Source: Nephrocerus scutellatus
Lineage: Eukaryota > Arthropoda > Insecta > Diptera > Pipunculidae
Length of the DNA stretch: 64,000 bases
NCBI GenBank assembly: GCA_947095585.1
Contig: OX352764.1
Coordinates: forward strand, 74,386,816 to 74,450,815
Reading direction: 5' to 3'
Shown here: piece after piece, positions 22,652-34,757 of the stretch
Layout: each line of letters opens with the position of its first letter
Numbering within the stretch: the stretch's first letter is position 1
Translations under genes and position numbers: made by a program
Notes under the pieces: model-generated
Database searches by the model: none
What the model saw: the letters and a program-made list of their open reading frames with translations, nothing else
Told to the model about the DNA's origin: nothing

Positions 22652-23578
22652 AATGTGTATAAATAGCTTTGCTAACTAAAGCAAAAACACGCGCACCTTT
22701 TGTCATAGATTGACAAAAGAAGATGCCGGAAAAAGCCTGGTTGTGCTTTTACGCAATTGAAAAACAAAACGATGGAGGACATTGCATAAATATGTATATC
22801 TCCGAATATTTTTGGTCTCATCAGTTACCCGCAATGCGATTCCTTCCAAACAAAACTGCAATTAAATCCTGTGATAATTGTGTTTTCGATGTTTGCTCAT
22901 ATATTTTGTAAACTAGTTCTTATCAATTAAGTTCGGATTTAAAACATCACTCAGGCAACAGTCTTAATTACTTTTATACGTTATACGATCTCAAGATTTC
23001 TTGTATGTACTCGTATACAGCAAAAAAGTTTCCTTTCTTTGTAGGTTAACCAAAACACTAAAGAAATAATAAAAAAAATAATTTTTTAAGTTCTTCAACA
23101 TTTAATATCTACATTGGCCTTTATTTGCTATACTAATGTTATGGCTATACGATACATAGTACAGTAATAGTTTAAAAAATTAAAGAAAAAAGACATAAAA
23201 ATGTAAAGAACTTTTTTTTCTCAACTTTTTCATTAGATTTTCATTTGAATTTACAATAATTCTTAAAATATACCTTCTTGCGTTGCATGCAAGCCAGCCA
23301 ATAAGTTGATAAAATGAGAAACACGATTTTTAACAAGAAAATAAACAAAGTTAAATCCAATTGATAAAAAGTAGAAATAAAGATCGTAGTTTAAAAACTA
23401 TCATACTATTTTTTAAAATTTCTTCGAACTGCAGTTAGCCAACTCACCGTTTCGCGTTATAACCATTCCACCGGAACTCATCTCGTTGTTGTTATTCAAA
23501 TTGAATTTAAATTTACACAAGGAACATCGAACTGAACCTATTGGGTATTCCCTATATATAGCTGAGTGAAATGTTGAT
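22652..23578. other. Intronic AT-rich DNA
   Basis: No gene or repeat recognised; the ORF 22723-22911 has no domain signal. Confidence 0.4.
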
Positions 23579-24215
23579 GATGGAGGGGGATTTTTCAGGT
23601 GGGGTGGCGGGGTTGTTATGTCTTGAAGGGTCTTGAATGGTCTTAGGATATGGTGGTCTTTGAGGGTCTTTGGTGGCTTTGGTTAGGAGGGGTCTTTCAG
23701 GATGTCTTAGATGGGATCTTCGAAGTGGTCTTGGAGGGCATCTTGGATGGGGACTTTTTGGGTCCTTGATGGGTCATTGGGGTGTTCCTTAGGAAGTCTT
23801 GAATGAGCTATAACTTTGGGTGGTGCTGACGATGTAGGGTGGATGATTCTGTTGTGTTAAGGGTAGAGGGTTTTTGTTTTCGGTCTTGGTAGGGTATTAG
23901 ATAGTTTTGGGGGTAATTTGCGGGAATTTGTTGGTTCTGGGGATTCCTGGAGGATCTTAGATAGTCTTGCAGAGCATCTTCGATGGGGTCTTAGATGGAG
24001 TCTTCGAGGTGGTTTTGGGAGTCCTTGAAGGATCTTTGGCGGTCTTGGTGGTATGATGTAACTGGATCTTTGGTGGTGCCGATAACGTAGGGGGTGTTTC
24101 TGGTGAAGTGCTGGAGGGTTTTAGGTATTGGTTGGGTATTTTGGGGTATTTGAAGGTTTTGGCTAGGAGAGATCTTGTATGTTGGTCCCGGAGGTCGTCT
24201 TGGATAGGGTATATC
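23579..24215 (+). repeat. G/T-rich degenerate tandem repeat with strong strand asymmetry
   Basis: About 640 bp built from variants of GGTCTTGGA, GGTCTTGAATGG and GGTCTTAGATGG at irregular spacing of roughly 15-30 bases. The plus strand is almost free of C runs and has many GGG/GGGG clusters. The minus-strand ORF 23957-24217 reads as Pro/Thr/Lys-rich low complexity (SKTPSKTPSK) because of the repeat and is not a credible protein. Confidence 0.7.
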
Positions 24216-25194
24216 AATCGCTAGCAGATATTTGACAGACAGAAAACTTTGTGAAAGAGAAACACAGAATGCACAGCATGCACACTATGCGTGCCAAAAA
24301 GTACCGATCACCGTTGCTCCTTTGCTTGCCTTGCTTGTATCAAATGTATACATTCAACTTTGCCCTCTTCCTGCAATTTGTGCACAATCCCCCTTGGCAC
24401 AAATGGATTATTTACACTACATTTTTTTCCAAGAAAGTGCGTATGTACAATCGGCAAATGTTGAGTTTGTATTAAAATTTCAGTCTTATTTTAGCCTTTC
24501 AGTCTTTTAGCCAGCTTATTTACTCATACCAAGCCTTTTTTTAAATAACACTATGGAAACTTAATTAAAACCTATGTATTGAAATACTCTTTTTTGTTAA
24601 TTGTTGTTTTTAAAACGCTTTTATTAGCTCGCTTTCGTGTATGTCTGTCTGTGCGGGTGGACTTTTGTAATTGATTTTAAACTAACTTCCCATTAAGCTA
24701 GACTTGAAACTTAGCTAAGAACTGGATAAACATTGACAAATCACAAAAAAAACAACAAATCTCAAGAAAAAAAATAGAAATTAATTCAACGCGAGTTTAC
24801 AATTTGTTTCAGATCAAAGCAAACTACAACGCACAATACTCGTTTTAAACGTTTTAAATTAAAAATTTATTTTTATTAGCTAACATGTTATGAATTAATT
24901 TTTACTTATTTAAGTTTTTAAACTGTGTTATATTAAAAAGACGTACAAAAACAGAAAATTGTTTTTCTTTTATTTCTAATATAAAGTGAGTACGTACAAT
25001 CGTATATTATATAAAGCATCATGTCATGGCTCCGCTTGCGAGGCACACAGAATTATTTAGGATTTTTTTTTAAATAAAGTTGGACTCTTACTGTTATCGT
25101 AACCGTAAAATAAAACGTAATAAGTTATGTACTTTAAGCACAGAATATATCTACACTTATTACTTATTTGTACTAATCCAATGTTAGTTTATGT
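24216..25194. other. Intronic AT-rich DNA
   Basis: Overlapping ORFs at 24232-24510 are in different frames and share no recognisable domain. A GTCTGTCTGTGCGGGTGG microsatellite remnant is at about 24640. Confidence 0.4.
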
Positions 25195-25620
25195 GTAGGA
25201 GGTAATCTTCGAAACTACTGAACCGATTTCAAAAATTCTGTCAGAAATATTTAGATTGAACTTTCAGGGTGAACATACGCTATATATTGTCCCGTTTAAA
25301 TAAAAGGGTCTTTCGTGGCGACCAATTTTGTAACTAAATAACTAAAGAGCTGTGTGCAGCACTGTTAGCTGCGCTGCTTTCTGTGCTATACGAACATCAC
25401 GCCATTAAACGGCATCATAATGACTGTGTACTATCTGCAGCACTGCTTTGCACGTACTATCCTTACTATTATTATAAATGTGAAAGTAACACTGGCTGTC
25501 TTTTTTTTAAATGTTCGTTATAGTCCGAGGATGATTATAGGAACCTGGAAAATTGGAAAATTCGGGAAAAAAAGCTGTTTTCCAGGGGATTTATGTATGC
25601 ATTTACGACCATAACTCACG
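25195..25620 (+). mobile_element. Helitron-like or element-H-related repeat fragment
   Basis: Contains CGAAACTACTGAACCGATTT (25210), a phrase seen in many insect Helitron-like elements and again at about 34730. It also contains AATGACTGTGTACTATCTGCAG (given here as motif; 25418-25439 region) and CAGCACTG...GCGCTGC sequences resembling 35100-35160 and 58500-58540. Boundaries are not clear. Confidence 0.4.
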
Positions 25621-25918
25621 ACTCGAATACGTTTATAGTTTTAGTTAGTTTAGTTTTTAGTTAGATAAGACTTTTATTTCATAAAATAGATAGATTGGTG
25701 AATAATTAAACATAGTTTTCGAGCCTATTTAGGTTTGGTCATTATTGACCGTCTACCAGATTGACATTTGGGATTTCTACATAAAATATGAGTTTACCAA
25801 CATAGTACATTTATAAATTTTAAATATTCGCTATAGAATTTAACAATAATATAACAAAAACTAATTATAATAGCGTTTCTATTTCAAAAACTTTGCTCTA
25901 CGATACATTTTCTATATA
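25621..25918. other. Intronic AT-rich DNA
   Basis: Nothing recognised. Confidence 0.4.
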
Positions 25919-26476
25919 TTAACGCCTTCTTAGTGTAGTTGTATAACACGTTCCATATTCTCTGTTTAGAATGCTCTGTGTTCTCTCATCGTCCAGCTCA
26001 GTTGCCGCGAAGTATACCAGATGGTATACTTTTAAAAAAAGGCATATAGCTATAAAGTGGGAAACGTCCTCCCTCACATTTAAATTACACATATCGCAAA
26101 GGATTGGTAGCTCAGGTCGATGCGGGATAAAATTGAGTGCGATCAGCTCACCTCTTACTTTTAATACTAGATTTATTTTGTCGATTGAGTTGCTGTTTAG
26201 AAAGTATGTTTTATCTTGCAGATCATATCCAAGTTGCGCGTAGTATTTTCTATGTTGAAAGCTCCGAGCATCACTTACGCATCTCTCGTATCTATCTCGT
26301 TCGATTGATGACAGTAGCGCGTACAATTTTGATCTTAAGGTTGCACCCTGATCCTCCGTTTTTAAACTAAGACTGAAACCGCATTCAGTCGCTACACTCT
26401 CCCAATGTTGATACAGACGACTTTTTCTTGAAATTATATGGTTGAGCACCAGCTTAGGTAGCCTACCTTGTTCCAT
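25919..26476 (-). pseudogene. Non-LTR retrotransposon family C, C-terminal domain
   Basis: ORF 25919-26497 reads MEQGRLPKLVLNHIISRKS at its start and ends with a Cys/His cluster CDMCNLNVREDVSHFIAIC. This is the CX2C...HX4C zinc-knuckle-like tail found C-terminal to RT in several non-LTR clades. About 185 residues are open, making it the longest unbroken part of this element. In the uninterrupted element it would follow the palm/thumb sequence at 28042-29050. The first few codons encoded left of ATGGAACAAGG come from the inserted family B poly(A). Confidence 0.75.
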
Positions 26477-28041
26477 TTTTTTTTTTAATGTACACACGCT
26501 AAAGGGGTTTGCACCCTTATAATGCTTAGCACAGCGTGAGCGTTAGGAAATTAGAGAGAGGAAAGGATGAGATGTCTATGCACTCGTGTCTTAAACGACT
26601 GCAGATTATACAAAACACAGAATCAGCCAATTAATTCCACATAATTATCGTCCGGCTAAAGAAGGAAACTCTGAATTGGTTAGTACGTCCGAAAATAGGC
26701 TTAATGGTGGACCCGTGAGCTCGAGTTGAGGCACGGGTGTTACGGATGGATTGGAGAATGGGCGGGATGCATCTGGATAATTCTTTTGAACACCGCTTGT
26801 GGCGATAAAACAGTGACAGACAGGAAACATTCCTACGATGTTCAAGCGATTCGGTTGTTTTCGCGATATGTACGTCACCAATAAGTTTTAACGCGCGGTT
26901 CTGAACTCTGTCTAGTAGATGCAATGTGGTCTTGGGGGCACCTGCCCAGACAATAGAGTTGTATTCAAGTTTAGGGCGAATATACGCCTTGTAAATAGTA
27001 GCCAGATCTGAAGGAGTGAAGTACATCTTGCACCGTTTTAGGAAACCTAAGCATCTCGCAGCATTTTTGGCGATGGCAAATATGTGGTCATTCCAACGAA
27101 GCTTGCTGTTGACGCACATACCGAGAATTGAGAGTTTTTTAGATTCTTTGATGTAAGATCCATTCATGGATAAAGGTTGGGGGTTTAAATTACGCTTACA
27201 CGACAGAAGACAGCATTGCGTTTTAGAAGAGTTTAATTCAACTCTATTATGCTGTCAGGGTCAGAATTTAGCGTGCTTAACTTACGTTGTTGTTTAAGTT
27301 CCACTTGTGACGAAGAGAGGCGTGCAGAAAGCGAGAAGTCATATGAAAAGCTAAGAGTACTGTCGTCAGCTAAGGAATGGATTGGATTAGAGGTGGTGGA
27401 TAGGAGATCATTAATGAAAATCAGAAAGAGTGTCGGAGATAAAATAGAGCCATGAGGAACACCGGTGTTTATGCGGTGAACATTGGATTTGAATCCGTCC
27501 AATACGACCTAGATTGAATGGTCAGAAAGGTAGTTACTAGTTCAATCGAGCAGGGTGTTATTAATTCCATAAGCATTCATTTTCGACAAAAGAGCTGGAT
27601 GCCAGACTCTGCCAAATGCCTTGGAAATATCGAGTGCAACTACTTTATTTTCACCAAATTTGTGAATAGACTGTTTCCACTTTTCAGTGTGATAAGCCAT
27701 CAGGTCACCTGTAGAACGCTGCCTACGAAAATCATACTGCTGGTCACTAAGGATTTCACGTGATTCAAGGTAATAAGCTTATTGATCAGGGTTTTCATGA
27801 CCTTGTAGAGCATAGATGTTAGCGCAATTGGTCTGTACGAGGAAAATGATGACTTTTCACCTTTTTTAGGAACAAGCTGGATAAAGGCTTTTTTCCAATT
27901 CCTTGGACGACAGGAGAATAAGAGAAATGGAAAACTCTGCGCAGTGGTAATGCCAACGTTGAAGAATATCTCTTTAAAACTATAGCGCGAATGCCATCAG
28001 GTCCAGCAGATTTATGAATGTTGAGATCATTTAATACTCTA
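26477..28041 (-). mobile_element. Family B (CR1/L2-type) non-LTR retrotransposon, copy 1, inserted in family C
   Basis: The 3' poly(A) (T-run 26476-26486) abuts family C sequence. Leftward translation gives AGPDGI, DISKAFGRVW-like sequence, GVPHGSILSPTLFLIFINDL, LADDSTLSFSY (F to L change before ADD), and the C-terminal ORF 26631-27167 with LGMCVNSKLRWNDHI, YFTPSDLATIYKAYIRPKLE and HLLDRVQNRALKLI. The 3' region has CCTTATAATGCTTAGCACAG, shared with the other B copies. It is 5'-truncated, ending near AACTCTAAC at 28041. Frameshifts throughout. No target-site duplication is obvious. Confidence 0.85.
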
Positions 28042-29050
28042 ACTCAGTAACTTTAACTATATAATCAAAGTGCAGACGCATCGCATCCAGGAAAAGAGGA
28101 GGTACCCCGTCTCCAAGTGCAATATATAATTAGGAGTGTTGCTAGGTAGGTGAAAAGTTCGTTTTAAGAAGTATCGAAGAAACCTTTCTAGTTCCTCAAA
28201 AGGTTGGAAACCCCACACCTGGGCTCCGTATAAAAGAATCGATTTTAATGTTGCGCAGAAAATATTTTCTGTTTTGAGCTATGGTTTATGCTTTTGTTAA
28301 CAATACAGTGACTCCAAGCAGAAGATATTGCACGTTTTGCTTCCGATAATTTTGCATTGAGGTGTTTTTTCATATTGAGGTTGCCGGCTATCAGAACTCC
28401 TAGGTATTTGTATTCTCTCACTATTTCAATACCTTCGCCTTGTAGGTACCACATTTCATTTCGTTGCGTGAATATTTACCGCTTCCGCCTCTGGATATCA
28501 TCATCTTTGATTTTTCAAGATTAACACTCAGGTTCCATAGCTTGCAGTACTCAGCTAGTCTGTTTATCATCAACTGCATACAGTTGATTGTGTCAAAGAG
28601 GAAAACGATGTCGTCAGCATACATAAGCGCAGGGATCTTTACTTGGTTCAGTTCTATTCCACCCTCACAAAATGGGTTATGTCATTGACGAATAGAATAA
28701 ATAAAAGCGCGCTCAGTAAGCAACCTTGCTTCATTCCCATTGATGTTCCAAACTTATCAGAAATAAATTCGCCATCCCAGACTATGCTAAATAACTCTCA
28801 TACATTGCCCTTAAAATGTTGATGACTTTGTGAGACATTCCTATTACGTGGAGTTTATAAAATAGTGCCTCGCGCGGTACTGAGTCAATGGCTGCACGGA
28901 AATCGACAAAGAATGTATACAACTTATTGTGTTGGCTTTTGTAGATTTCAGCAATGTTAATGAGTGAAAAAATTTGATCAATGGTTGAGTAATTTTTTCT
29001 AAAACCCGCTTGGAATTCTCGAAGAATTTTCCTATCAGAGACCCACGGAA
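28042..29050 (-). pseudogene. Non-LTR retrotransposon family C, RT domain
   Basis: Leftward: FQAGFRKNYSTIDQI (about 29000-29040), FFVDFRAAIDSVPREAL (about 28880-28940), MYADDIVFLF with intact YADD (28600-28625), VNLEKSKMMISRGGSGK (28480-28530), EYKYLGVLI (28380-28410), and LLYGAQVWGFQPFEELERF (28175-28235). It ends in ETG...FLDAMRLHFDYIVKVTE at 28042. The next codons, MEQGRLPK, lie at 26476, across the family B insertion. Two or more frameshifts. The endonuclease and 5' end are missing; the edge at about 29050 runs into a TA microsatellite. Confidence 0.8.
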
Positions 29051-31611
29051 AAGTTTATGTATATATATATATAGGGATATATATATATATATAGGGTCGA
29101 TGGTCTGGTTTGTGGCAGTGGGGTGGGGACCGCCGTGCAACGCCGGATATTTTGGCTTGTTTTTTATAAAAAGTAATAATAAGTCACAGGTTCATCACTG
29201 CTCATGATTTCTGTTTACGTAGGACTTAAGTTTTAATTATCGTTCTGATCGAATCCTAGCCAAATGCAGCACCTTAAGTTTTTTTTTTTTTTATATATTA
29301 TTATAGTGAATCCCAAGCATGCCAAACATTGTTAGATAAGTTTACGGTACACTTCTGTCTGTACCAGTAGTCATATATTCATACGAGTAAACATAAAAAA
29401 ATACCTGTGTTGTATATTACCCTTTACAACAATGTTTTACATGTTGTCTCGTATTCGCATGGCAAATATTCGTGTATAGATTTCGGTCAGAATCTGTCGA
29501 AACTTCCCTTGACGAGTGCACTGTCAAATAAAACGGAAATGAGACACACATGACCACTTCCACAACTCACCATTACTGACATATCCGTCAGAGCATAGTG
29601 TTTTTGGTCATGTATTAAACATATTCTGGTTGATCACAGAGGTATGGTTATGCAATTTTTGTTGCACGTCTTTGTCTTTCACGTATAATTCATTCATTCA
29701 ATTTCTTACTTTTACGATGGATTATTCATAGCGTGTCATTCCATGTTTATTACCCTCGTGGCGAAAATGTTGTGGTTTTTTACTTTCATGAATCCTTAAA
29801 AAGCGAACGTAAGTGCTTTGCAATTTTATTGCAATTTAGCGTATTATACACGTAAATTTGTTACATTATATGACAAAGAATGGTTTTTATTTGAGGAAAA
29901 TATAATGTTATCGTGCAATTAAATAATGCAAGGTTTTATATATTTCCTTAGCTGTTTATTTGGAAAGCATTAAAGAGTTGTAATAATACCAATAACAAGC
30001 TGTTCCTATACGGAAAATATGACGGAAATAAGTAAATGTAAAATAACTGATTCTGCCCAGCAAACATTATCCTTCGTTAGCCTAGCTAGGTGCTGATTTT
30101 ACGAAGGTATTTATATTTATCAAATTTTTCATAATATCCGTGCTTACTAAATCTTAATAAATTGATTTGTTTCCCACCGATTAAGTAAATCACAAATCAC
30201 TTTAAGAGGTATACACTTTCCATCTTATCGGTAACAAAATTAAAATTTGCCTCCAATGTAAACAAATTTTTTCAAGGTTAATATATAGGTTAGCGAAAGA
30301 GTTTTCGCAACATGTAACATTTTTTTTTTAAATTTTCGTTTAAATTATGCGTCTTTCAAATGTTTCCTTTCTGTCAATGATTAATTTCTCATACAATGGT
30401 CATTAAGGTCATTCGGCTGCTGTATTGGACAACAGATTATAGAAAGCAATTTAATTTGAATATAAAATGTTTGTCATATATATATAGCCGCTCCATTTAA
30501 TTCATTTTTTTTCTACATCAATAAATTCTTTACGTTCTTAGTTTCTGCTCAAACGAACAACAAACACAATCAACATAGCACGGAAGACCTCAATTTTTGT
30601 TGGCAACAGTTTCATACATACACAAACAGAATTTAAACTTTCGTTTAGAATGGTGGTAAGAGGGATGTGATTTCCAAATTGGGTCACTAACAACAAAAAG
30701 AAACAAGTGAAAACCAAACTTTGATTAAATTTTCGCTGCCAAATAATGTGGCTTTTTAACATATATCTTTAAAATATATTTTCGTTGTTGTACGGGACTA
30801 TTAAATAAGATATTGCATCAAAATTGATATTGCATCGTAAAGAATATTTTTCCCCATTATAAGTTTCTTTGTTAAAACATGAAGATCTAAAATTATTGAA
30901 AGTGTAACAAAATTCATTATAGACAAACCTGGCCATCTCATCAGGAAATTATAATCTATCAGACTATGGAGAGTACTCAATCAAGTCGAATATATTAGCG
31001 TGGGCCCAAATGTTTTCCAAAATATTAACTTTTGATAAAAGTGCCAGGTTTCTACTTTGACAATTATAAACAATAACTTTCATGAATCCTTAAAGACATA
31101 ACATTTAGTCTGAAGGGAAGCAAGCAAACCCAATTCTTAATCTAATTTGATGTCTATATTTAAATATACTTAATATTAACTATACTTAACGCAATCCTCA
31201 TAAGAGTAAACATTTCGAAAATGAGAGCACATATAAATATCTTCATACGGATTTGCTCTCAATCCCCAATTCTAATATCTTACCTTTATTGTAAGTTTTC
31301 TGCAGTTATTTATTTTTTTAACAGAATTTTATTTCGTATGACACGACTATTAGTAATAAGTAAATAATTTCCACCTATAGTTGAAATTTTATTCAAAAAT
31401 TTGTATAAAAATTACGCCTGCAAATTTCTATATAAGCAAATTCTTAATTTGGTTTAATCAATTTTTAACAAATTTTAATAGGTTATTCGAGGTCAACAAA
31501 ATGTGTTTATTAAATTATTTTGATAATGTCATACGAGTATACTATATAAACAGATTAACAAGACAGCAGAAAGTAGTTTAGTAAGAATTAATGTGTGACG
31601 AAATCTTATCT
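29051..31611. other. Intronic AT-rich DNA
   Basis: Contains a (TA)n run at 29057-29095 and a T-run at 29280-29292, otherwise nothing recognised over 2.5 kb. The minus-strand ORF 30538-30762 and the plus-strand ORF 31381-31581 lack domain signal. Confidence 0.45.
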
Positions 31612-33393
31612 TTAACGAGCCAGAAAGGATTGCAATGCATCTTCGGCGAGTCAAATACGCCTACGACCAAAAATTGAGGCAAAAAATACTACAATGTCCC
31701 AAAGGTAGTAAAAATTTTTGGTAATTCGTGAAAAGAATCAAAAATACAGCCTCGTCGTCGATTCCAAAGCTCATTTATAACGACATTCCAGTTGTCAGCT
31801 CTACAGACAAGGCCAATCTGTTTGCTGCGCATTTCGCAGCTAGCTCCACGCTTCCAAAATATGCATTGCTGCCTCCGGCACCTCAAAGTATTGAACACTC
31901 TATGGGACAGATATTCATTCGTACCCGCGCAGTTGCTAAAGTTCGTTTTAAACGATCTCAGCACTCACAAATCAGCTGGGCCAGATGGTATTTCCCCATT
32001 AGTTCGTTCCGAAGAGGTGTTCCTTTAAGCTGGCATTACCATTGCGTAAGCTTTTCCAATACTTCTGGACTCTTTCCGAGAAGTTGAAAAACAGCCTTTG
32101 TCCAGCCCATACCCAAAAAAGGCGAGATGTCGTCTCCTTCTTCGTACCGACCCATAGCACTTGCATCCATTCTTTCCAAGGCCATGGAAACGCTGATCAA
32201 TTTTCAGCTCAAGAAATATCTTGAAACCAACGAAAGCCTTAGTGACCGGCAGTATGGAATTCGTGGGCAACGTTCTACTGGTGATATGATGGTATATCTC
32301 AGCAAACAGTGGAACCGGTCTTTGCATCAATTTGGAGAAAGCAAAGCAGTTGCACTCGATATTTCTAAGGCATTTGACAGAGTTTGGCATCAAGATCTAT
32401 TATCTAAAATGCGTGCTTAAGGAGTCGATAAAAAACTGCTTCATTGGATTAGAAGATATCTTTTGGACCGTTCAATTCAAGTTGTATTGGTTTCAAGTCT
32501 AAAGTTCATTACTTAAATGCTGGCGTTCCCCAGGGCTCTGTTTTTCCCCGACTCTCTTCCTCATTTTTATTAATGATCTCCTATCTGTGACTTCTAATCA
32601 CTCTAAAGCACTCACAGCTTCTCATATACGTTTGAGGAACGTCCCTCCACTTCTCATGTGGAACTCAAACAACTACGTATGTTAAGTACGTTAAATGCTG
32701 ACCTAGACAGCATAATACAATGGGGAGAAATTAATCGAGTAGAATTTAACGCTTCCAAAACCCAATGCTGTCTCCTGTCCCATTACCCATGCCATTAGCT
32801 GCTGCTAAATGTTTAGATTCTCTAGTCCGGTGCAAGAAATATTTCACTCCCTCTGATCTGGCTACAAGGCTTTTATTCGCCCTAAACTTGAGTACAATTG
32901 CCAGATCTGGTCTGGTGCGCCTAAAATCACTTTGCATCAGCTAGATAGAATACAAAACCGCGCGATAAAACTTATTAGTGACGCAAATATAACGAAATCA
33001 ATAGATTCACTTGAACACCGCAGGAACATTTCTTGTTTGTCACTGTTTTATCGCTTCTTCTACCAGCGGTGCTCAAGAGAAATAGCCAGCTGCATGTCAC
33101 CTCTCCTTGAATTCAACCACAATACTCGTGGCGCTCTAAATGCTCATCAGTTTACCCTCAAGCCCATCTTTTGACGTACAGTTAAGTTCAGGGATTCGTT
33201 CTTCAGCCGTACACCACGTATGTGGAATGCTCTGTCTTCCCACATCACTATGATCCACAGCCATTAAAAACACAAGCTCATAGACATCTCCTCTTTTCTG
33301 CTCCTTTTTCTTAACGCCCACGCTGCGCCAAGCATATAATCGAGCATTATAAGGGTGCGAACCACTTCAAGCGTGCGCAAATTAAAAAAAAAA
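31612..33393 (+). pseudogene. Family B non-LTR retrotransposon, copy 2
   Basis: The order of segments is: ARKDCNAHLRRVK-like start; YDQKLRQKILQCPKGSKNFW; NTASSSIPKLIYNDIPVVSS; HKSAGPDGIS; SSYRPIALASILSKAMETLI; VALDISKAFDRVWH (32350-32390); a thumb and C-terminal region with HQLDRIQNRAIKLISDANIT (32932-33174); then CATTATAAGGGTGCGAACC and a poly(A) at 33383-33393. The FADD motif is removed by a small deletion near 32590-32615, so catalysis is impossible. Frameshifts separate the ORFs, and the endonuclease is absent. Confidence 0.85.
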
Positions 33394-34650
33394 GTTTTAA
33401 ATTATTAAATATATGGGTATAAAAAAATACAATACTAAACAACAGACATCCTTTATCTTACTCTGTTTGTGTTAAAGTCATTCTTTCGCTTTAAGCGACT
33501 ATTTTTTCGATTGCTCATGCTTGCTAGCCTTCCTGAATATTTACGGTTTTATCATTTTTGTTGACCAATAAATGGATGTAGTATACAGTGATATCTTTTT
33601 TGATGGTACAATTCATTACCAAAATGAAGTTAAACACTCGTTGTTTGTGCAATTTTTGAAATCAATGATTGATTGAGCAGTACGTTTCGTGTGCACCTTG
33701 ATTAGATTCGATATTCGTTTTTTTGGTTATTGTTTGTCTTCCCTGCTGCAGTGGTGCAGTTGTCAAAAAGAAGAAATCATTTAAAACAAATTCTCTGTTT
33801 GTCTGATTTGAATTTTTAGTATATGCTATTTTTTTAGATTGATAGTGCAAAAATGTAAAGTTCCTGCATTGCATTAGCTTTATAATATATTGAATGCACG
33901 CGAACCCCTTACTCAATGATCAGTAATTGCAAATTTAATAATACAAATTTGGTTAAACAATGATAATTTTTTAAAAGAATTGCAAAAACTGTTATTAAAA
34001 TACACAACTTTCAAACTGTATCGGACATTGTTACACTAGTGCCTAAATTGGTCAAAAATCTATATCACAAGTTTAAACATTTTTGTCACAAGAAATCTTT
34101 AAAAAATTAAAAACCAAAACAAAATACATGCAATAATACCGATTATGGTTATAAATAAATAAATTATTTTAAGCTGCTTATAGAAGCTGAGCAGATTATA
34201 CTATCTGCAAAAAATCAAAAATAATTAGAGAAGAATTTCTTAGAACGGGTCCCTATTAAGAGAGTAACATAAGAATCATTTTCTAAATATTTTTACACAT
34301 TAAATATTTTTTATATATTGGATATATTATTCACCGTTGTTTCTGTTGTTGTTTCTATTGTTGTTTCTGAATCAAATATTCTTAAATTGACCTTATAGCA
34401 GACAATCGATCGGAACACGTTCACTCATAACATAAAATACAACAACGTTTGTTGAAAGTAGAAAAGAAATATTTAAACAAAAAACGTTTGTCATTCATTA
34501 TGTGTTTCAATGCAATGTTTCTATGCAAACACATTAATATCTATGTATATATAAAAATCAATTTCTGTGCGTCAGACATCAGAAAACTCAAAAAATATAT
34601 ATTGAGTTGAAACTTGCACAACCTGTCGGTTTTTGATGCAGTAAATTTTC
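33394..34650. other. Intronic AT-rich DNA
   Basis: Nothing recognised apart from GTTGTTTCT short repeats at 34330-34370. Confidence 0.4.
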
Positions 34651-34757
34651 ATAATGCAAAAGTTGTCCAATAGGTGGTAGTGAGCTGGGGATCACCGGGC
34701 AACCTCAGTTATTTCAGCTAATCTTGAAAACTACTGGACCGAGTTTGATCAGGTTTT

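Noticed and set aside
23957..24217. 86-codon minus-strand Pro/Thr/Lys-rich ORF
   Set aside because: Translation of the G/T-rich degenerate repeat.
30538..30762. 74-codon minus-strand ORF with a hydrophobic stretch
   Set aside because: A single chance hydrophobic run in AT-rich DNA; no signal for a real gene.
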